DNA of 30,174 nucleotides, from positions 1 through 30,174 of the forward strand of contig JAOPWW010000339.1 of NCBI GenBank assembly GCA_025965495.1, in the 5' to 3' direction. The position numbers and the translations under genes were made by a program. Shown in pieces: positions 21,160 through 30,120 of this stretch (positions are counted from its first letter, which is position 1; each line of letters opens with the position of its first letter). Origin of the DNA: Frankiales bacterium (GTDB taxonomy: Bacteria; Actinomycetota; Actinomycetes; Mycobacteriales; SCTD01). The notes beneath the pieces were generated by a model that saw only the letters and a list, made by a program, of their open reading frames with translations, was not told where the DNA came from and made no database searches.

Positions 21160-22610
21160 AGCTCCTCCTCGACGGGCACCGCTACGGCGCCCTCGGCGTC
21201 GCGGCCGCCGTCGTGCTCAGCACCACCGGCCTCGCCACCGGTGCCACGCACATGGGCCACCGCTCCGACGCGCGCCGGGTCTTCGTCGACCTCGCCGACG
21301 CCGGCGCGATCATCAACGGCAACGACGTCCGCCTCCACGGCGTCAAGGTCGGCAGCGTCTCGAGCGTCAAGGTCGTGAAGGGCAAGGCGCGTCTGGCCCT
21401 GGACCTCATCGAGGACGCCGGCCCGCTCCACCGGGACGCGGTGGTCCGGGTCCGTCCGGTCAGCCTGCTCGGCGAGCGCTTCGTCGAGATCGAGCCCGGG
21501 ACGGCTGCCGCGCCGCTGCTCGAGGACGGCGACGTCATCCCGGCGTCGCAGTCCAGCCGGTCGGTCGACCTCGACGAGGTCCTCAACGCCGTCGACGCCC
21601 CGACCGGCAAGGCGCTGCAGGCGCTCGTCACCGGCCTCGGCGAGGGCGTCGCGGGCCAGGGCGGCAACACGCGGGACGCGCTCAAGGCGCTCAGCCCGGC
21701 GCTCAGCCGCACCGACGAGCTCGTCGCCATCCTCGACGACCAGAACAGCGTCCTCACCACGCTCATCGACGACGTCACCCCGGTCATGGCCGGTCTCGAC
21801 GCCGACGGGGGCAAGGACCTCGACGCCCTCATGGGGAACGCCGGGCACCTGCTGGCGGCGACGTCGGCGCAGCAGGAGGCCATGGCGGCCTCGCTGCAGG
21901 CGCTGCCCGCGACGCTGAAGCAGGCACGCAGCACGCTCGCCGTCCTGTCCGGCGTGGCCGACCAGGCCACCCCGGCCCTGCACGACCTCCGCCCGGTCAC
22001 GAGCGACCTCGCCGGCATCTCCCGCGAGCTCGAGGCGTTCGGAGCCGCTGCCGACCCGGCGCTCGCCAGCCTCACGCCGGTGCTCGCCCGGGCGCAGACC
22101 CTTCTCGACCAGACCCGGCCGCTGGTGGCCGAGCTGCAGAGGACCAGCCCGCTGCTGGTGAAGGACACCGCGGCCGCCACCGAGCTGCTCACCGACTACC
22201 GCACGCACCTGCGCGGGACGCTGAACTTCCTGCGCGACTGGGGCATCACGGCCAACGGCCAGGACGGCCTGTCCAACTACTTCCGCGCCGTCGTCGCGGT
22301 CGAGGGCGAGACCGCGACGACCCCCGTCGACGCGGTCGCGCCGGGCGTGGTCCCGCCGCTGCCCAAGCTGCCGGGCCAGCCCGCGGTCAAGGTCCCGGGG
22401 GTGAAGGTGCCGGCCGTCAAGGTCCCCGCGCTGAAGGTCCCCGCTCTCGAGGTCCCGGGCGTCAAGGCACCCGCCGTGACGGTGCCGCGCGTCGGCGGCC
22501 TGCTCAAGGCGCCGACCACCACCTCCGGTCCGCGCGCGCCCAGTGCGACCGGTCTCACCCCGCAGCAGGAGTCCAACCTGCTCGGCTTCCTGCTTGGAGG
22601 CACGCCGTGA
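21156..22610 (+). CDS. MCE family protein 2, with pentapeptide-repeat tail
   Basis: Second MCE subunit, 484 residues and the longest of the six. A hydrophobic N-terminal segment (about 10-30) may be an uncleaved anchor or a signal peptide ending near ATGA. The MCE domain follows (about 38-112), with DVRLHGVKVGSVSSV and LLGERFVEIEPGT. The helical part contains LPATLKQARSTLAVL, matching protein 1. Near residues 411-445 there are seven tandem five-residue units of VKVPA type, then a low-complexity stretch, ending LLGFLLGG. It has no Cys. The extra tail is not expected in MCE proteins. An open frame runs upstream but is a shadow. Both junctions are 4-base overlaps (ATGA before, GTGA after). Confidence 0.88.
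   Translation: MKLLLDGHRYGALGVAAAVVLSTTGLATGATHMGHRSDARRVFVDLADAGAIINGNDVRLHGVKVGSVSSVKVVKGKARLALDLIEDAGPLHRDAVVRVRPVSLLGERFVEIEPGTAAAPLLEDGDVIPASQSSRSVDLDEVLNAVDAPTGKALQALVTGLGEGVAGQGGNTRDALKALSPALSRTDELVAILDDQNSVLTTLIDDVTPVMAGLDADGGKDLDALMGNAGHLLAATSAQQEAMAASLQALPATLKQARSTLAVLSGVADQATPALHDLRPVTSDLAGISRELEAFGAAADPALASLTPVLARAQTLLDQTRPLVAELQRTSPLLVKDTAAATELLTDYRTHLRGTLNFLRDWGITANGQDGLSNYFRAVVAVEGETATTPVDAVAPGVVPPLPKLPGQPAVKVPGVKVPAVKVPALKVPALEVPGVKAPAVTVPRVGGLLKAPTTTSGPRAPSATGLTPQQESNLLGFLLGGTP
22386..22490 (+). repeat. Seven 15-base units coding for VKVPA-type pentapeptides
   Basis: In frame within MCE protein 2, the units read VKVPG, VKVPA, VKVPA, LKVPA, LEVPG, VKAPA, VTVPR. The codons vary (gtc/gtg, ccg/ccc), so the pattern is kept at protein level and is not a fresh DNA slippage product. 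The valine/lysine/proline spacing suggests an extended, rod-like linker. Confidence 0.8.
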
Positions 22611-23890
22611 TCCCCCAGGGACGCGACCGCAAGCCGGCCCTGGTCGGGATCGGCATGGTCGGGCTGTTCGGCCTCAGCCTCGGCCTCGCCTTCACCATCG
22701 CCAGCAACGTGCCGGGCCGGCACTACACGGTCGCCAAGGCCTCCTTCAGCGACGTCGGCGGCCTGCGGGTCGGCGACGACGTCCGGGAGAACAGCGTCCG
22801 CATCGGCCAGGTGCGCGCCATCGACGTCGGGGAGCACGGTGGCCTCGTCACCCTGCAGATCGACGGCCAGAAGGAGCTGTACTCCGACGCCAAGGCGGCG
22901 CTGCGCGCCCGCTCGTCGCTCGGCCAGACCTACGTCGACCTGGCCCCCGGCACGGCGGCCAAGGGCGCTCTGCCGAAGGCCGGCATCCCGGTGGCGGCCA
23001 CCTCGGCACAGACGCAGCTCGACGACGTGCTCAACGTCTTCGACACGAAGACCCGCAAGCAGGCGGCCGACGTGCTGGCCACGACCGGCCACGGCGTCGC
23101 CGGTCACTCGCAGGACGTCAACGACTTCCTGGCGAACGGTCCCGACACCTTGAACGCCCTGGGTGCCGTCACCGGCGCCGCCGCGAGCAAGGAGGCCGAC
23201 GTGACGAGCCTCATCGCCACGTCGGGCCGGCTCGCCTCCCGCGTCAGCGACCAGCAAGCCGAGATCGCGGGTCTGGTGCGCGACACCGGCACCGTCCTCG
23301 GCGCCGTCGCCACCGAGGACGGCACGCCGCTCCAGCAGACGCTGGTCGAGCTCCCCAGCACCCTCGCGGCCGCCCGCGTCGGTCTGCACGAGGCGGAGCA
23401 GCCGCTGCAGGACACCGCCGACGCGCTGACCGCCCTGCGCCCGGCCGCCCGCGACCTCGGCGCCGTCACGCCCGCGCTCCGCAAGACGGTGCGCGACCTG
23501 GTCCCTCCGCTCGAGAAGGTCCCGGGCGTCGCCGGCAAGACGAGCACGGCCGTCACGAGCCTGCGCAGGACCGCGACGGACCTCCGCCCGCTGGCCCCGA
23601 AGATCACCAAGGGCCTGTCGCTCGGCAACGACCCGCTCGAGGTGCTCGCCCCCTACGGCCTCGACATCGGGCTGTTCTTCGACAGCTTCGCCCGCACGGT
23701 CGAGAACTCCAACCCGGACGGCAGCCACTACGTCCGCATCGACGTCACCGAGACCACGCAGGTCCTCAGCGGCAACGTCCCGGTGGCCGACCCGCTGAGC
23801 AAGCGCGACCCCTACCCGAAGCCGCGCACCGCGCGCGGACCGGGCGCTCCCTACGGCTACGACGACCCCCAGGCGAAGGGCACCCCATGA
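22607..23890 (+). CDS. MCE family protein 3
   Basis: Third MCE subunit, 427 residues. A single membrane anchor (about 12-33, LVGIGMVGLFGLSLGLAFTI) is followed by the MCE domain (about 38-118), with GGLRVGDDVRENSVRIGQV and SSLGQTYVDLAPGT. The helical part (about 130-340) leads to YGLDIGLFFDSFARTVEN and a Pro-rich end with DPYPKPR, similar to the NPYP ends of other Mce proteins. There is no Cys and no lipobox. The GTG has TGGAGG at 22595-22600, with GTGA overlap before and ATGA after. Confidence 0.9.
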   Translation: MIPQGRDRKPALVGIGMVGLFGLSLGLAFTIASNVPGRHYTVAKASFSDVGGLRVGDDVRENSVRIGQVRAIDVGEHGGLVTLQIDGQKELYSDAKAALRARSSLGQTYVDLAPGTAAKGALPKAGIPVAATSAQTQLDDVLNVFDTKTRKQAADVLATTGHGVAGHSQDVNDFLANGPDTLNALGAVTGAAASKEADVTSLIATSGRLASRVSDQQAEIAGLVRDTGTVLGAVATEDGTPLQQTLVELPSTLAAARVGLHEAEQPLQDTADALTALRPAARDLGAVTPALRKTVRDLVPPLEKVPGVAGKTSTAVTSLRRTATDLRPLAPKITKGLSLGNDPLEVLAPYGLDIGLFFDSFARTVENSNPDGSHYVRIDVTETTQVLSGNVPVADPLSKRDPYPKPRTARGPGAPYGYDDPQAKGTP

Positions 23891-25167
23891 CCGCCACCCC
23901 GCGCCCCGGGCGCGTGACCACGATGCAGATCGGCATCACGCTGGTCGTCCTCGTCCTCGGCCTCGGCACCGTCCTGTTCCAGAAGAACTACCTGAGCACC
24001 AAGCTCGCCTCCGGCGAGACGGTCAAGGCGGACTTCTCCCGGGACTACCGCCTGCGCCCCTACATCAGCAAGGTGAAGGTGGCCGGCGTCGTGGTCGGCA
24101 CGGTCACCGGCGTGAAGGCCCTCGACAAGGGCGCTGCTCGCGTCACGATGAAGCTCGAGGACGGCACGCGCGGCAAGGTCGGTGCGGCACCCTCGGCGAA
24201 GATCCGTCCGGCGACCCTCCTGGGCGGCAACTACTACGTCGACCTCGTGCCGGGTGGTGACCGCACCAGGAAGCCCGGGTCGGTCATCCCGCTGGCCCGG
24301 ACCACGGTCCCCGTGGAGCTGGACGCCGTGCTCACCGCGCTGCGCACCCCGCAGCGCAAGGCGATCCAGGACGTGCCGCGGCAGCTCGACGGCGCGCTCA
24401 CGCACGGCGGTACCAAGGGCCTGCAGGAGCTCGCCGTCGCGGCGCCGGACAGCCTCCGCCGCGCCGCCGACGTCCTCGAGGCCGTGCGAGGCACCCAGCC
24501 CGAGTCGGACCTGCAGAAGCTCGTCCCGGGCCTGCAGTCCACGGCCCAGCAGCTCTCGAAGCGCCCCGGCCAGCTCGAGGGCAGCAGCGCCGACCTCGCC
24601 GTCGGCAGCGAGGTGCTCGCCCAGCGGGCCGCCGCCATCAACGCGACGCTGGCCCGGGCCCCGCTGGCGCTGGACCAGACGCGCGAAGGCCTCGCCCGCC
24701 TGTCCGGCGTCCTGGACGCGCTCGACGAGACGTCCGTGGCCGCCCGGCCGTCGGTCCGCGAGCTCGGCCGGTTCCTCGACAGCGCGGAGCCGGCCGTCCG
24801 GGCAGCCCGCCCGGTCGTCGCCGACCTCCGTCCGCTGATGACGGACCTGCGCGCCACCACCCACGAGCTCCTGCCGGCCGTCGGGGCGGCACAGACCGTG
24901 GTCGACGACGTCCGCGGGCCGGTGATCGACCGGGTGCGCGGCCCCATCACGCAGGCACTGGTGAAGCCGTACCGCAACGGCGACGAGTTCTACAAGTCCT
25001 TCGCCTCCTTCTGGTCGAACATGAACGGCACCTCGATGATCTCCGACCGGAACGGCAGCCAGATCGGGTTCCAGCCCGGCTTCGCCGGTGAGACGCCCCA
25101 GACGCCCGAGATCAAGAGCGTGATCGACCTGCTCACCTCCATCGACGAAGCCGGAGCCGTCAAGTGA
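23887..25167 (+). CDS. MCE family protein 4
   Basis: Fourth MCE subunit, 426 residues. The anchor lies at about 13-31 (MQIGITLVVLVLGLGTVLF). The MCE domain (about 40-120) has YISKVKVAGVVVGTVTGV and LLGGNYYVDLVPGG. A helical part follows with APLALDQTREGLARLSGVLD and repeated RP units; the C-terminal sequence contains SFASFWSNMNGTSMISD. No Cys is present. The start ATG overlaps the previous stop (ATGA), and the stop overlaps the next GTG. A long frame upstream in the same phase is a shadow of protein 3. Confidence 0.9.
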   Translation: MTATPRPGRVTTMQIGITLVVLVLGLGTVLFQKNYLSTKLASGETVKADFSRDYRLRPYISKVKVAGVVVGTVTGVKALDKGAARVTMKLEDGTRGKVGAAPSAKIRPATLLGGNYYVDLVPGGDRTRKPGSVIPLARTTVPVELDAVLTALRTPQRKAIQDVPRQLDGALTHGGTKGLQELAVAAPDSLRRAADVLEAVRGTQPESDLQKLVPGLQSTAQQLSKRPGQLEGSSADLAVGSEVLAQRAAAINATLARAPLALDQTREGLARLSGVLDALDETSVAARPSVRELGRFLDSAEPAVRAARPVVADLRPLMTDLRATTHELLPAVGAAQTVVDDVRGPVIDRVRGPITQALVKPYRNGDEFYKSFASFWSNMNGTSMISDRNGSQIGFQPGFAGETPQTPEIKSVIDLLTSIDEAGAVK

Positions 25168-26417
25168 GCGCCTCGCTCGCCCAGCGCTGGGCCCGCACGA
25201 AGGCCGAGCCCGGCCTCGGCCGGGACGTCCGCGTCCTCATCGCCACCGTCGTGGCCGGAGTGCTGGTGGGCGGCTACGTCCTGTTCATGCAGCGCGTCGA
25301 GCCCCCGTGGACCGGCAGCTACACCTTCGCCGGGGAGTTCCAGTCGGTGCCGGCCGTCAGCCCCGGCAACGGCCAGGAGGTCCGCATCGCGGGCGTCCCC
25401 GTCGGCTCCATCACCAAGGCGAGCGTGACGGACGCCGGCACGGCGAAGCTCACCATGAAGCTCGACGAGGGCACCGTCGTCTACAAGGACGCGAAGCTCC
25501 TGCTGCGCCCGAAGAGCCCGCTCAACGAGATGTACGTCGAGATGGACCCGGGCACCGCGAAGGCCGGCAAGCTGCGCGAGGGCGGCACGATCGCCAAGTC
25601 GCAGACGGCGCAGCCGGTCCTGGTCGACGAGGTCCTCGGCAACCTCGACAAGCGCAGCCGCGACGCGCTCAGCAGCCTGCTCGCGGAGTCGGACGTGGCC
25701 CTGGCCCACGCCCAGCCCGACCTCGTCGACGGCATCGGGTCGGTCAAGGACACCGTCGTCGACCTCAAGCCGCTCGCGACCGCCCTGCAGACCCGCCGCG
25801 ACAAGATCGCCCGGCTCGTCACCGACGTCAGCCGCATCTCCCAGGTGGTGGGCGGCAAGGACCAGCGCCTCGCCGCCCTGGCGAACGACACGAGCCGCAC
25901 GCTGGCCACGGTGTCCAGCAACAACGACGCCCTGTCGGCCAGCCTCGCCGACCTGCCGGGTGTGGTCGACGAGCTCGGCAACGCGACGAGCAAGGTCGAC
26001 GGCCTCGCCGACGAGCTCACGCCCACGCTCAAGGACGTCACCGCCGCCAGCAAGGACCTCCCGCCGGCCCTGCGCGAGCTGACCGACACGGTCGAGAGCC
26101 TGCGCACGTTCTCGGACAAGGCCCGCCCGGTGATCGCTGACGCCCGGCCGGTCGTCGCCGGCCTGCGCCCCGTGGTCCGCGACCTCAACACCTCGCTGCG
26201 CCGGATCAGCCCGATCACCGCGAAGCTCGACCAGGACACGGCCCTGCTGGTGCCGTACCTCGTCGGGGTGCAGGACTTCTTCTACAACACGATGCAGCTC
26301 ACGACCCTCTCGGACGCCAACGGCGGCATCTTCCGCGGCATCGTCCAGGAGGGCTCGACCGCCCTGCCCGTCACCGCCCCCGGCATCCCCGCCGCGACCT
26401 CCCGGAGCGCCAAGTGA
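25164..26417 (+). CDS. MCE family protein 5
   Basis: Fifth MCE subunit, 417 residues, with an anchor at about 22-42 (VRVLIATVVAGVLVGGYVLFM). The MCE domain (about 50-135) has GQEVRIAGVPVGSITKA and SPLNEMYVEMDPGT. A helical part follows with DLPGVVDELGNATSKV, and the end includes YLVGVQDFFYNTMQLTTLSD. In mycobacteria the fifth protein (MceE) is a lipoprotein; here there is no Cys anywhere, so a lipid anchor is impossible. The GTG start and stop are in GTGA overlaps. The assignment to the MceE slot rests on order only. Confidence 0.9.
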   Translation: MSASLAQRWARTKAEPGLGRDVRVLIATVVAGVLVGGYVLFMQRVEPPWTGSYTFAGEFQSVPAVSPGNGQEVRIAGVPVGSITKASVTDAGTAKLTMKLDEGTVVYKDAKLLLRPKSPLNEMYVEMDPGTAKAGKLREGGTIAKSQTAQPVLVDEVLGNLDKRSRDALSSLLAESDVALAHAQPDLVDGIGSVKDTVVDLKPLATALQTRRDKIARLVTDVSRISQVVGGKDQRLAALANDTSRTLATVSSNNDALSASLADLPGVVDELGNATSKVDGLADELTPTLKDVTAASKDLPPALRELTDTVESLRTFSDKARPVIADARPVVAGLRPVVRDLNTSLRRISPITAKLDQDTALLVPYLVGVQDFFYNTMQLTTLSDANGGIFRGIVQEGSTALPVTAPGIPAATSRSAK

Positions 26418-27721
26418 AGCTGCACTTCTCCGCCGCCTCGCTGCCCCGCTGGCGCCTGGGGACCGTCGTGGTCTTCACCCTGCTCAGCCTGGCGATGTTC
26501 CTGTTCCTCTGGGTCAACAGCGGCGGTCACCTCCCGGGCGTCGGCAACACGTACAGGGTCGCCGTCCAGGTGCCGAACGCCCAGAACCTCGTCGCGAACT
26601 CCGACGTCACGGTCGCCGGAGTGAAGATCGGCAAGGTCGAGTCGATCAAGACCGTGAACGGCGTCGCCCGGGCCGTCCTCGGCCTGGACCACGAGGTCGT
26701 CCCGCTGCACGAGGGCGCCACGGTGGCCCTGCGCAGCAAGACCCTCATCGAGGAGACGTACCTCGACATCTCCGACGGCTCCGGCAAGGCCATGGCGAGC
26801 GACGCGGTGCTGCCCGTCACGGCGACCAAGCCGGCCGCGCACCTCGACGACGTCCTGAACAGCCTCGACAAGCCGACGCTCACCGCCCTCGGACAGCTGG
26901 TCCGCAGCGGGGACGACGCGACGCAGGGTCGCTCGGCGGACATCGCCGCGACGCTCTCGGCCCTGGGCGTCCTCGGTCGGGACGGGCACGACGTCCTCGA
27001 CGCCCTCGCGGCCCAGGGCGAGGACCTCAAGACGCTGTCGCGCAGCACGACCCGGGTCCTGTCGGCGCTGGACACGAACCAGGGCGACATCTCCACCCTC
27101 GTCACCGCGGCCTCGGGCAACATGCGGGCCGGCGCGGCCCAGAAGGACGCGATCGCGGCCACCGTGACCCGTCTGCCCGGGACGCTGCGGTCGGCGCGCG
27201 CCGCCACCACGGACCTCCGCGTCCTGTCCCGCGACCTCGCTCCCGTCGCCCGCAACCTCAAGGTCGCGGCACCCGGCCTGCGCAGCACCGTCGCGGAGCT
27301 CCCGGAGGCCACCCGCCAGCTGGAGGCGACGATCCCGTCGCTGAACACGCTGCTCGACCGCGCACCGGCCACCCTGACCCGGGTGCCCGCCTTCAGCTCC
27401 GCCACCAGCGGGCTGGTCCCGCCGGCGCGGCAGGTCATGGCCGACCTCAACCCGATGCTCGGCTACCTCGAGCCGTACGGCCCGGAGATCTCCGCCTTCT
27501 TCACGACCATCGGCGGCGCCGTCAACCCGGTCGACGGGAACGGCGGGTACATCCGGGTCAACGCGATCTTCCAGCCCCAGTCGGTGACCGGGCTCCCCGT
27601 CGCCACCAACGGGCTGACCCCGGGGACGGGCGCGAACCCCTACCCTGCGCCGGGTGAGAACCGCGCCCCGAAGCCCGTGTTCACCGGCACGTACACGAGG
27701 GTGACCAGGGACGTGCCGTGA
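26414..27721 (+). CDS. MCE family protein 6
   Basis: Sixth MCE subunit, 435 residues. The anchor is at about 15-34 (LGTVVVFTLLSLAMFLFLWV). The MCE domain (about 45-125) has NSDVTVAGVKIGKVESI and TLIEETYLDISDG. The helical part contains RLPGTLRSARAATTDL, akin to proteins 1 and 2. It closes with YGPEISAFFTTIGG and a Pro-rich NPYPAPGENRAPKP tail. There is no Cys. The GTG start and the stop both sit in GTGA overlaps; the latter joins the transporter gene, so MCE proteins and transporter are made from one message. Confidence 0.9.
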   Translation: MKLHFSAASLPRWRLGTVVVFTLLSLAMFLFLWVNSGGHLPGVGNTYRVAVQVPNAQNLVANSDVTVAGVKIGKVESIKTVNGVARAVLGLDHEVVPLHEGATVALRSKTLIEETYLDISDGSGKAMASDAVLPVTATKPAAHLDDVLNSLDKPTLTALGQLVRSGDDATQGRSADIAATLSALGVLGRDGHDVLDALAAQGEDLKTLSRSTTRVLSALDTNQGDISTLVTAASGNMRAGAAQKDAIAATVTRLPGTLRSARAATTDLRVLSRDLAPVARNLKVAAPGLRSTVAELPEATRQLEATIPSLNTLLDRAPATLTRVPAFSSATSGLVPPARQVMADLNPMLGYLEPYGPEISAFFTTIGGAVNPVDGNGGYIRVNAIFQPQSVTGLPVATNGLTPGTGANPYPAPGENRAPKPVFTGTYTRVTRDVP

Positions 27722-30120
27722 GGTGGTCCCGCTCTCCGGCGGGACCTGGCACCGACCCGGACAGTCCGCCGCGACGCCGGCACGCGCGCCTCGCGCGTGC
27801 CGGCGCCGCGGCCGCCGTGGTGGCGGTGCTCGCCGTCCTGCTCGGTGGTGTCGCCCAGGTCCGCTTCGACACGAGCTTCTCCTCCCTGTTCGACCAGGGC
27901 ACCCGTGAGGGACGCGACTACGCCGGTGTCCAGAAGTCCTTCGGCGCGGAGCCGATCACGGTCCTCGTCGAGAGGCCCGGGGAGCCGAAGGCGCTGCTCA
28001 AGAGCGCCACGCTGCCCGCCCTGCTCAAGCTGGAGGGCGAGCTCGCCGGCCTCGACGACGCCGCGGTCGTCTACGGCCCGGCGACGGTCCTCAACCAGAT
28101 CGCCGCCAGCGCCCAGAAGTTCATCGTCCAGGTCACGGGCACCCGGGACGGCCTGCGGCAGCGGGCGGTCAAGGAGGCGAAGGAGCGGGGTGCGACCGAC
28201 GCCGAGGCGGCAGCCGCCGGCGACCGGGCGCTCGTGCCGTTCGACGAGCGGTACGGCGCCCTGCTGACCCAGGGCCTGCCGGCCGGCCTGCCGACGCTGC
28301 GCAACCAGAACTTCATCGACGCCACCGCGTACGGCAAGGACGGGAAGCCCCGGCCCGAGCTCCGGTTCGTCGTGCCGGACTCCACGTCGGTCGCGATCCT
28401 CGTCCGGCCCCGCGAGGGACTGGACCAGGACGCGGAACGGCGCCTCGAGTCGCAGATCCACGGCGTGCTGCGGCAGGACCCGATCCCCGGCAGTCACGTC
28501 CTGGTGACGGGTCCGGCCGTCGTGCTGCAGGCCCTCGCCGTGGACGTCCAGGGTCAGCTCCCCCTGCTGGCGGTGCTGGCCGTGGTCGCCGTCGCGACCA
28601 TGCTGCTCCTCGGGCACCGCCGCGACCTCCGGTCACCGCGGCGCGCGGCGCGCCTGCTCGTGCCGCTGCTGGCCAGCCTCGGTGCCGTGCTCGTCCTGAC
28701 CTCGGTGCTCGGCTGGGCGGACGTCCCGGCCACGCTCGGTCTGCTCACCCTGCTGCCCGTGCTGCTCGGCGTCGGCACCGACGTCCCGGTCTACCTCTCC
28801 CGGCTCGGCAAGGACCGTCGGCTGGCGGTCGCTGCGCTCGCCACCGGCGCCGGCTTCTACAGCACCGCGCTGTCCCCGGTCCCCTTCGTGCGCGGCCTCG
28901 GGCTGCTGCTCGGCACCGGTGTCCTGCTGGCCGCGGCGATCGGCTGGTTCCTGCCGGCGGTGGAGCCCCAGCAGCGCCCCGCTGCCGTCGCGCGCACCGC
29001 GACGACGCCCCGGTTCCCCGTGCGGACGCTGCGGGCGCTCACCCTCGTGGCTGCCGTCGTGGCCGCCGCCGGCTGGGCGGTGCTGCCCTCGATCGGCATC
29101 ACCTCCGACCCCGCCAGCCTGGCCAGCGGCCTCGGCGCCCTCGACGACGCCCACCGGGCGCAGGACAGGCTGGGCGCGATCAGCGAGATCGACGTGCTGC
29201 TCCGGGGCGACGCCCTCAGCCCGGCGGCGCTCGCGTGGTCGACGAAGGCCGCGGAGGCGGTGATCGTCCACGACGCCGACCGGCTCAAGCCGATCTCCTC
29301 GCCGGCGTCGCTGCTGGGCTTCCTCGGGCCGACGCCGACCACCGAGCAGGTCCGGTCGGCGGTCCAGCTCCTGCCGGCCTACCTGCTCGGGGTCGCCGTC
29401 GCGCCCGACGGCCAGTCCTCCGTCCTGTCCTACGGCCTGCGGGCCGACGACGTCGCCGGCCAGCAGGACCTCGTCGACTCCCTGCGCCGGCTGCTCCCGC
29501 CGCCGCCCCGCGACACCACCGTGTCGGTGACCGGAGTCCCGGTCCTCGCGAGCGCGCAGCTGCAGGAGCTCGAGCGCAGCCGGGTCAGTGCCAACGTCAT
29601 CGGTGTGCTCGTGCCGAGCCTGGTCCTGCTCCTGCTGCTCGGGCGGAGCCGCTGGCGCGACAGCGCCCTCGCTGCCAGCGCTGCGGTCATCGCCACCGGG
29701 ACCGGGTTCCTCCTGCTGTGGACCGCGGGCATCGCCTTCACGCCGTTGACCCTCGCCCTCGGCTCGCTCACGGCGGCGGTCGGGTGCGAGTTCAGCGTCG
29801 TCCTCGGGTCACGGCAGGGCGAGGACAGCCGCAGGGGCGTCCTGCTCGCCGCCGGCGCGTGCCTGGCCGGCTACCTGTCCCTGGCGGTGTCCGGGCTCGA
29901 CGTCATCCGGGACTTCGGGCTCGTCCTCGCCGGCTCCGTCGTCCTGGGCTACGCCAGCTCCCGGCTGGTCACGGCCGCCTGGGTGCCGACCGGCGCGGCC
30001 GACGGCGGAACGGCCCGAGGCGGCGTCAGGCAGGCAGACTCCGACCCGGCAGCACACGACGACGGTCCGGCGGACGCCCGCCGCCCCAGCCCCGCGATGA
30101 CCAGGAGTGCGACCACATGA
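27718..30120 (+). CDS. RND-superfamily MMPL-type lipid transporter
   Basis: Proton-driven membrane transporter of the MMPL/HpnN type, 800 residues, with the usual two-fold internal repeat. One membrane segment near 27-48 is followed by an extracytoplasmic domain (to about 275), a cluster of five or so segments, and a second copy (segment near 435-460, external domain, cluster near 620-755). The membrane acid in repeat 1 is Asp355 (LGVGTDVPVYL); in repeat 2 it is Glu691 (AVGCEFSVVL), where MmpL proteins normally have Asp-Tyr. It likely exchanges lipids with, or removes products from, the Mce route. The GTG overlaps the MCE 6 stop. A strong hairpin lies 57 bases into the gene. Its C-terminal tail (about 760-800) is polar. 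Confidence 0.85.
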   Translation: MRWSRSPAGPGTDPDSPPRRRHARLARAGAAAAVVAVLAVLLGGVAQVRFDTSFSSLFDQGTREGRDYAGVQKSFGAEPITVLVERPGEPKALLKSATLPALLKLEGELAGLDDAAVVYGPATVLNQIAASAQKFIVQVTGTRDGLRQRAVKEAKERGATDAEAAAAGDRALVPFDERYGALLTQGLPAGLPTLRNQNFIDATAYGKDGKPRPELRFVVPDSTSVAILVRPREGLDQDAERRLESQIHGVLRQDPIPGSHVLVTGPAVVLQALAVDVQGQLPLLAVLAVVAVATMLLLGHRRDLRSPRRAARLLVPLLASLGAVLVLTSVLGWADVPATLGLLTLLPVLLGVGTDVPVYLSRLGKDRRLAVAALATGAGFYSTALSPVPFVRGLGLLLGTGVLLAAAIGWFLPAVEPQQRPAAVARTATTPRFPVRTLRALTLVAAVVAAAGWAVLPSIGITSDPASLASGLGALDDAHRAQDRLGAISEIDVLLRGDALSPAALAWSTKAAEAVIVHDADRLKPISSPASLLGFLGPTPTTEQVRSAVQLLPAYLLGVAVAPDGQSSVLSYGLRADDVAGQQDLVDSLRRLLPPPPRDTTVSVTGVPVLASAQLQELERSRVSANVIGVLVPSLVLLLLLGRSRWRDSALAASAAVIATGTGFLLLWTAGIAFTPLTLALGSLTAAVGCEFSVVLGSRQGEDSRRGVLLAAGACLAGYLSLAVSGLDVIRDFGLVLAGSVVLGYASSRLVTAAWVPTGAADGGTARGGVRQADSDPAAHDDGPADARRPSPAMTRSATT
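27775..27805 (+). repeat. 14-bp perfect inverted repeat inside the start of the transporter gene
   Basis: CGCCGGCACGCGCG (27775-27788) and CGCGCGTGCCGGCG (27792-27805) flank a CCT loop. It encodes the Arg/Ala-rich cytoplasmic N-terminus before the first membrane segment. Such a stem in the mRNA would be very stable and might tune expression of the transporter relative to the MCE genes. Confidence 0.6.

Noticed and set aside
25164..25300. Lipoprotein signal in MCE protein 5, as expected for MceE
   Set aside because: No cysteine is present in the protein, so no lipobox can exist with this start.
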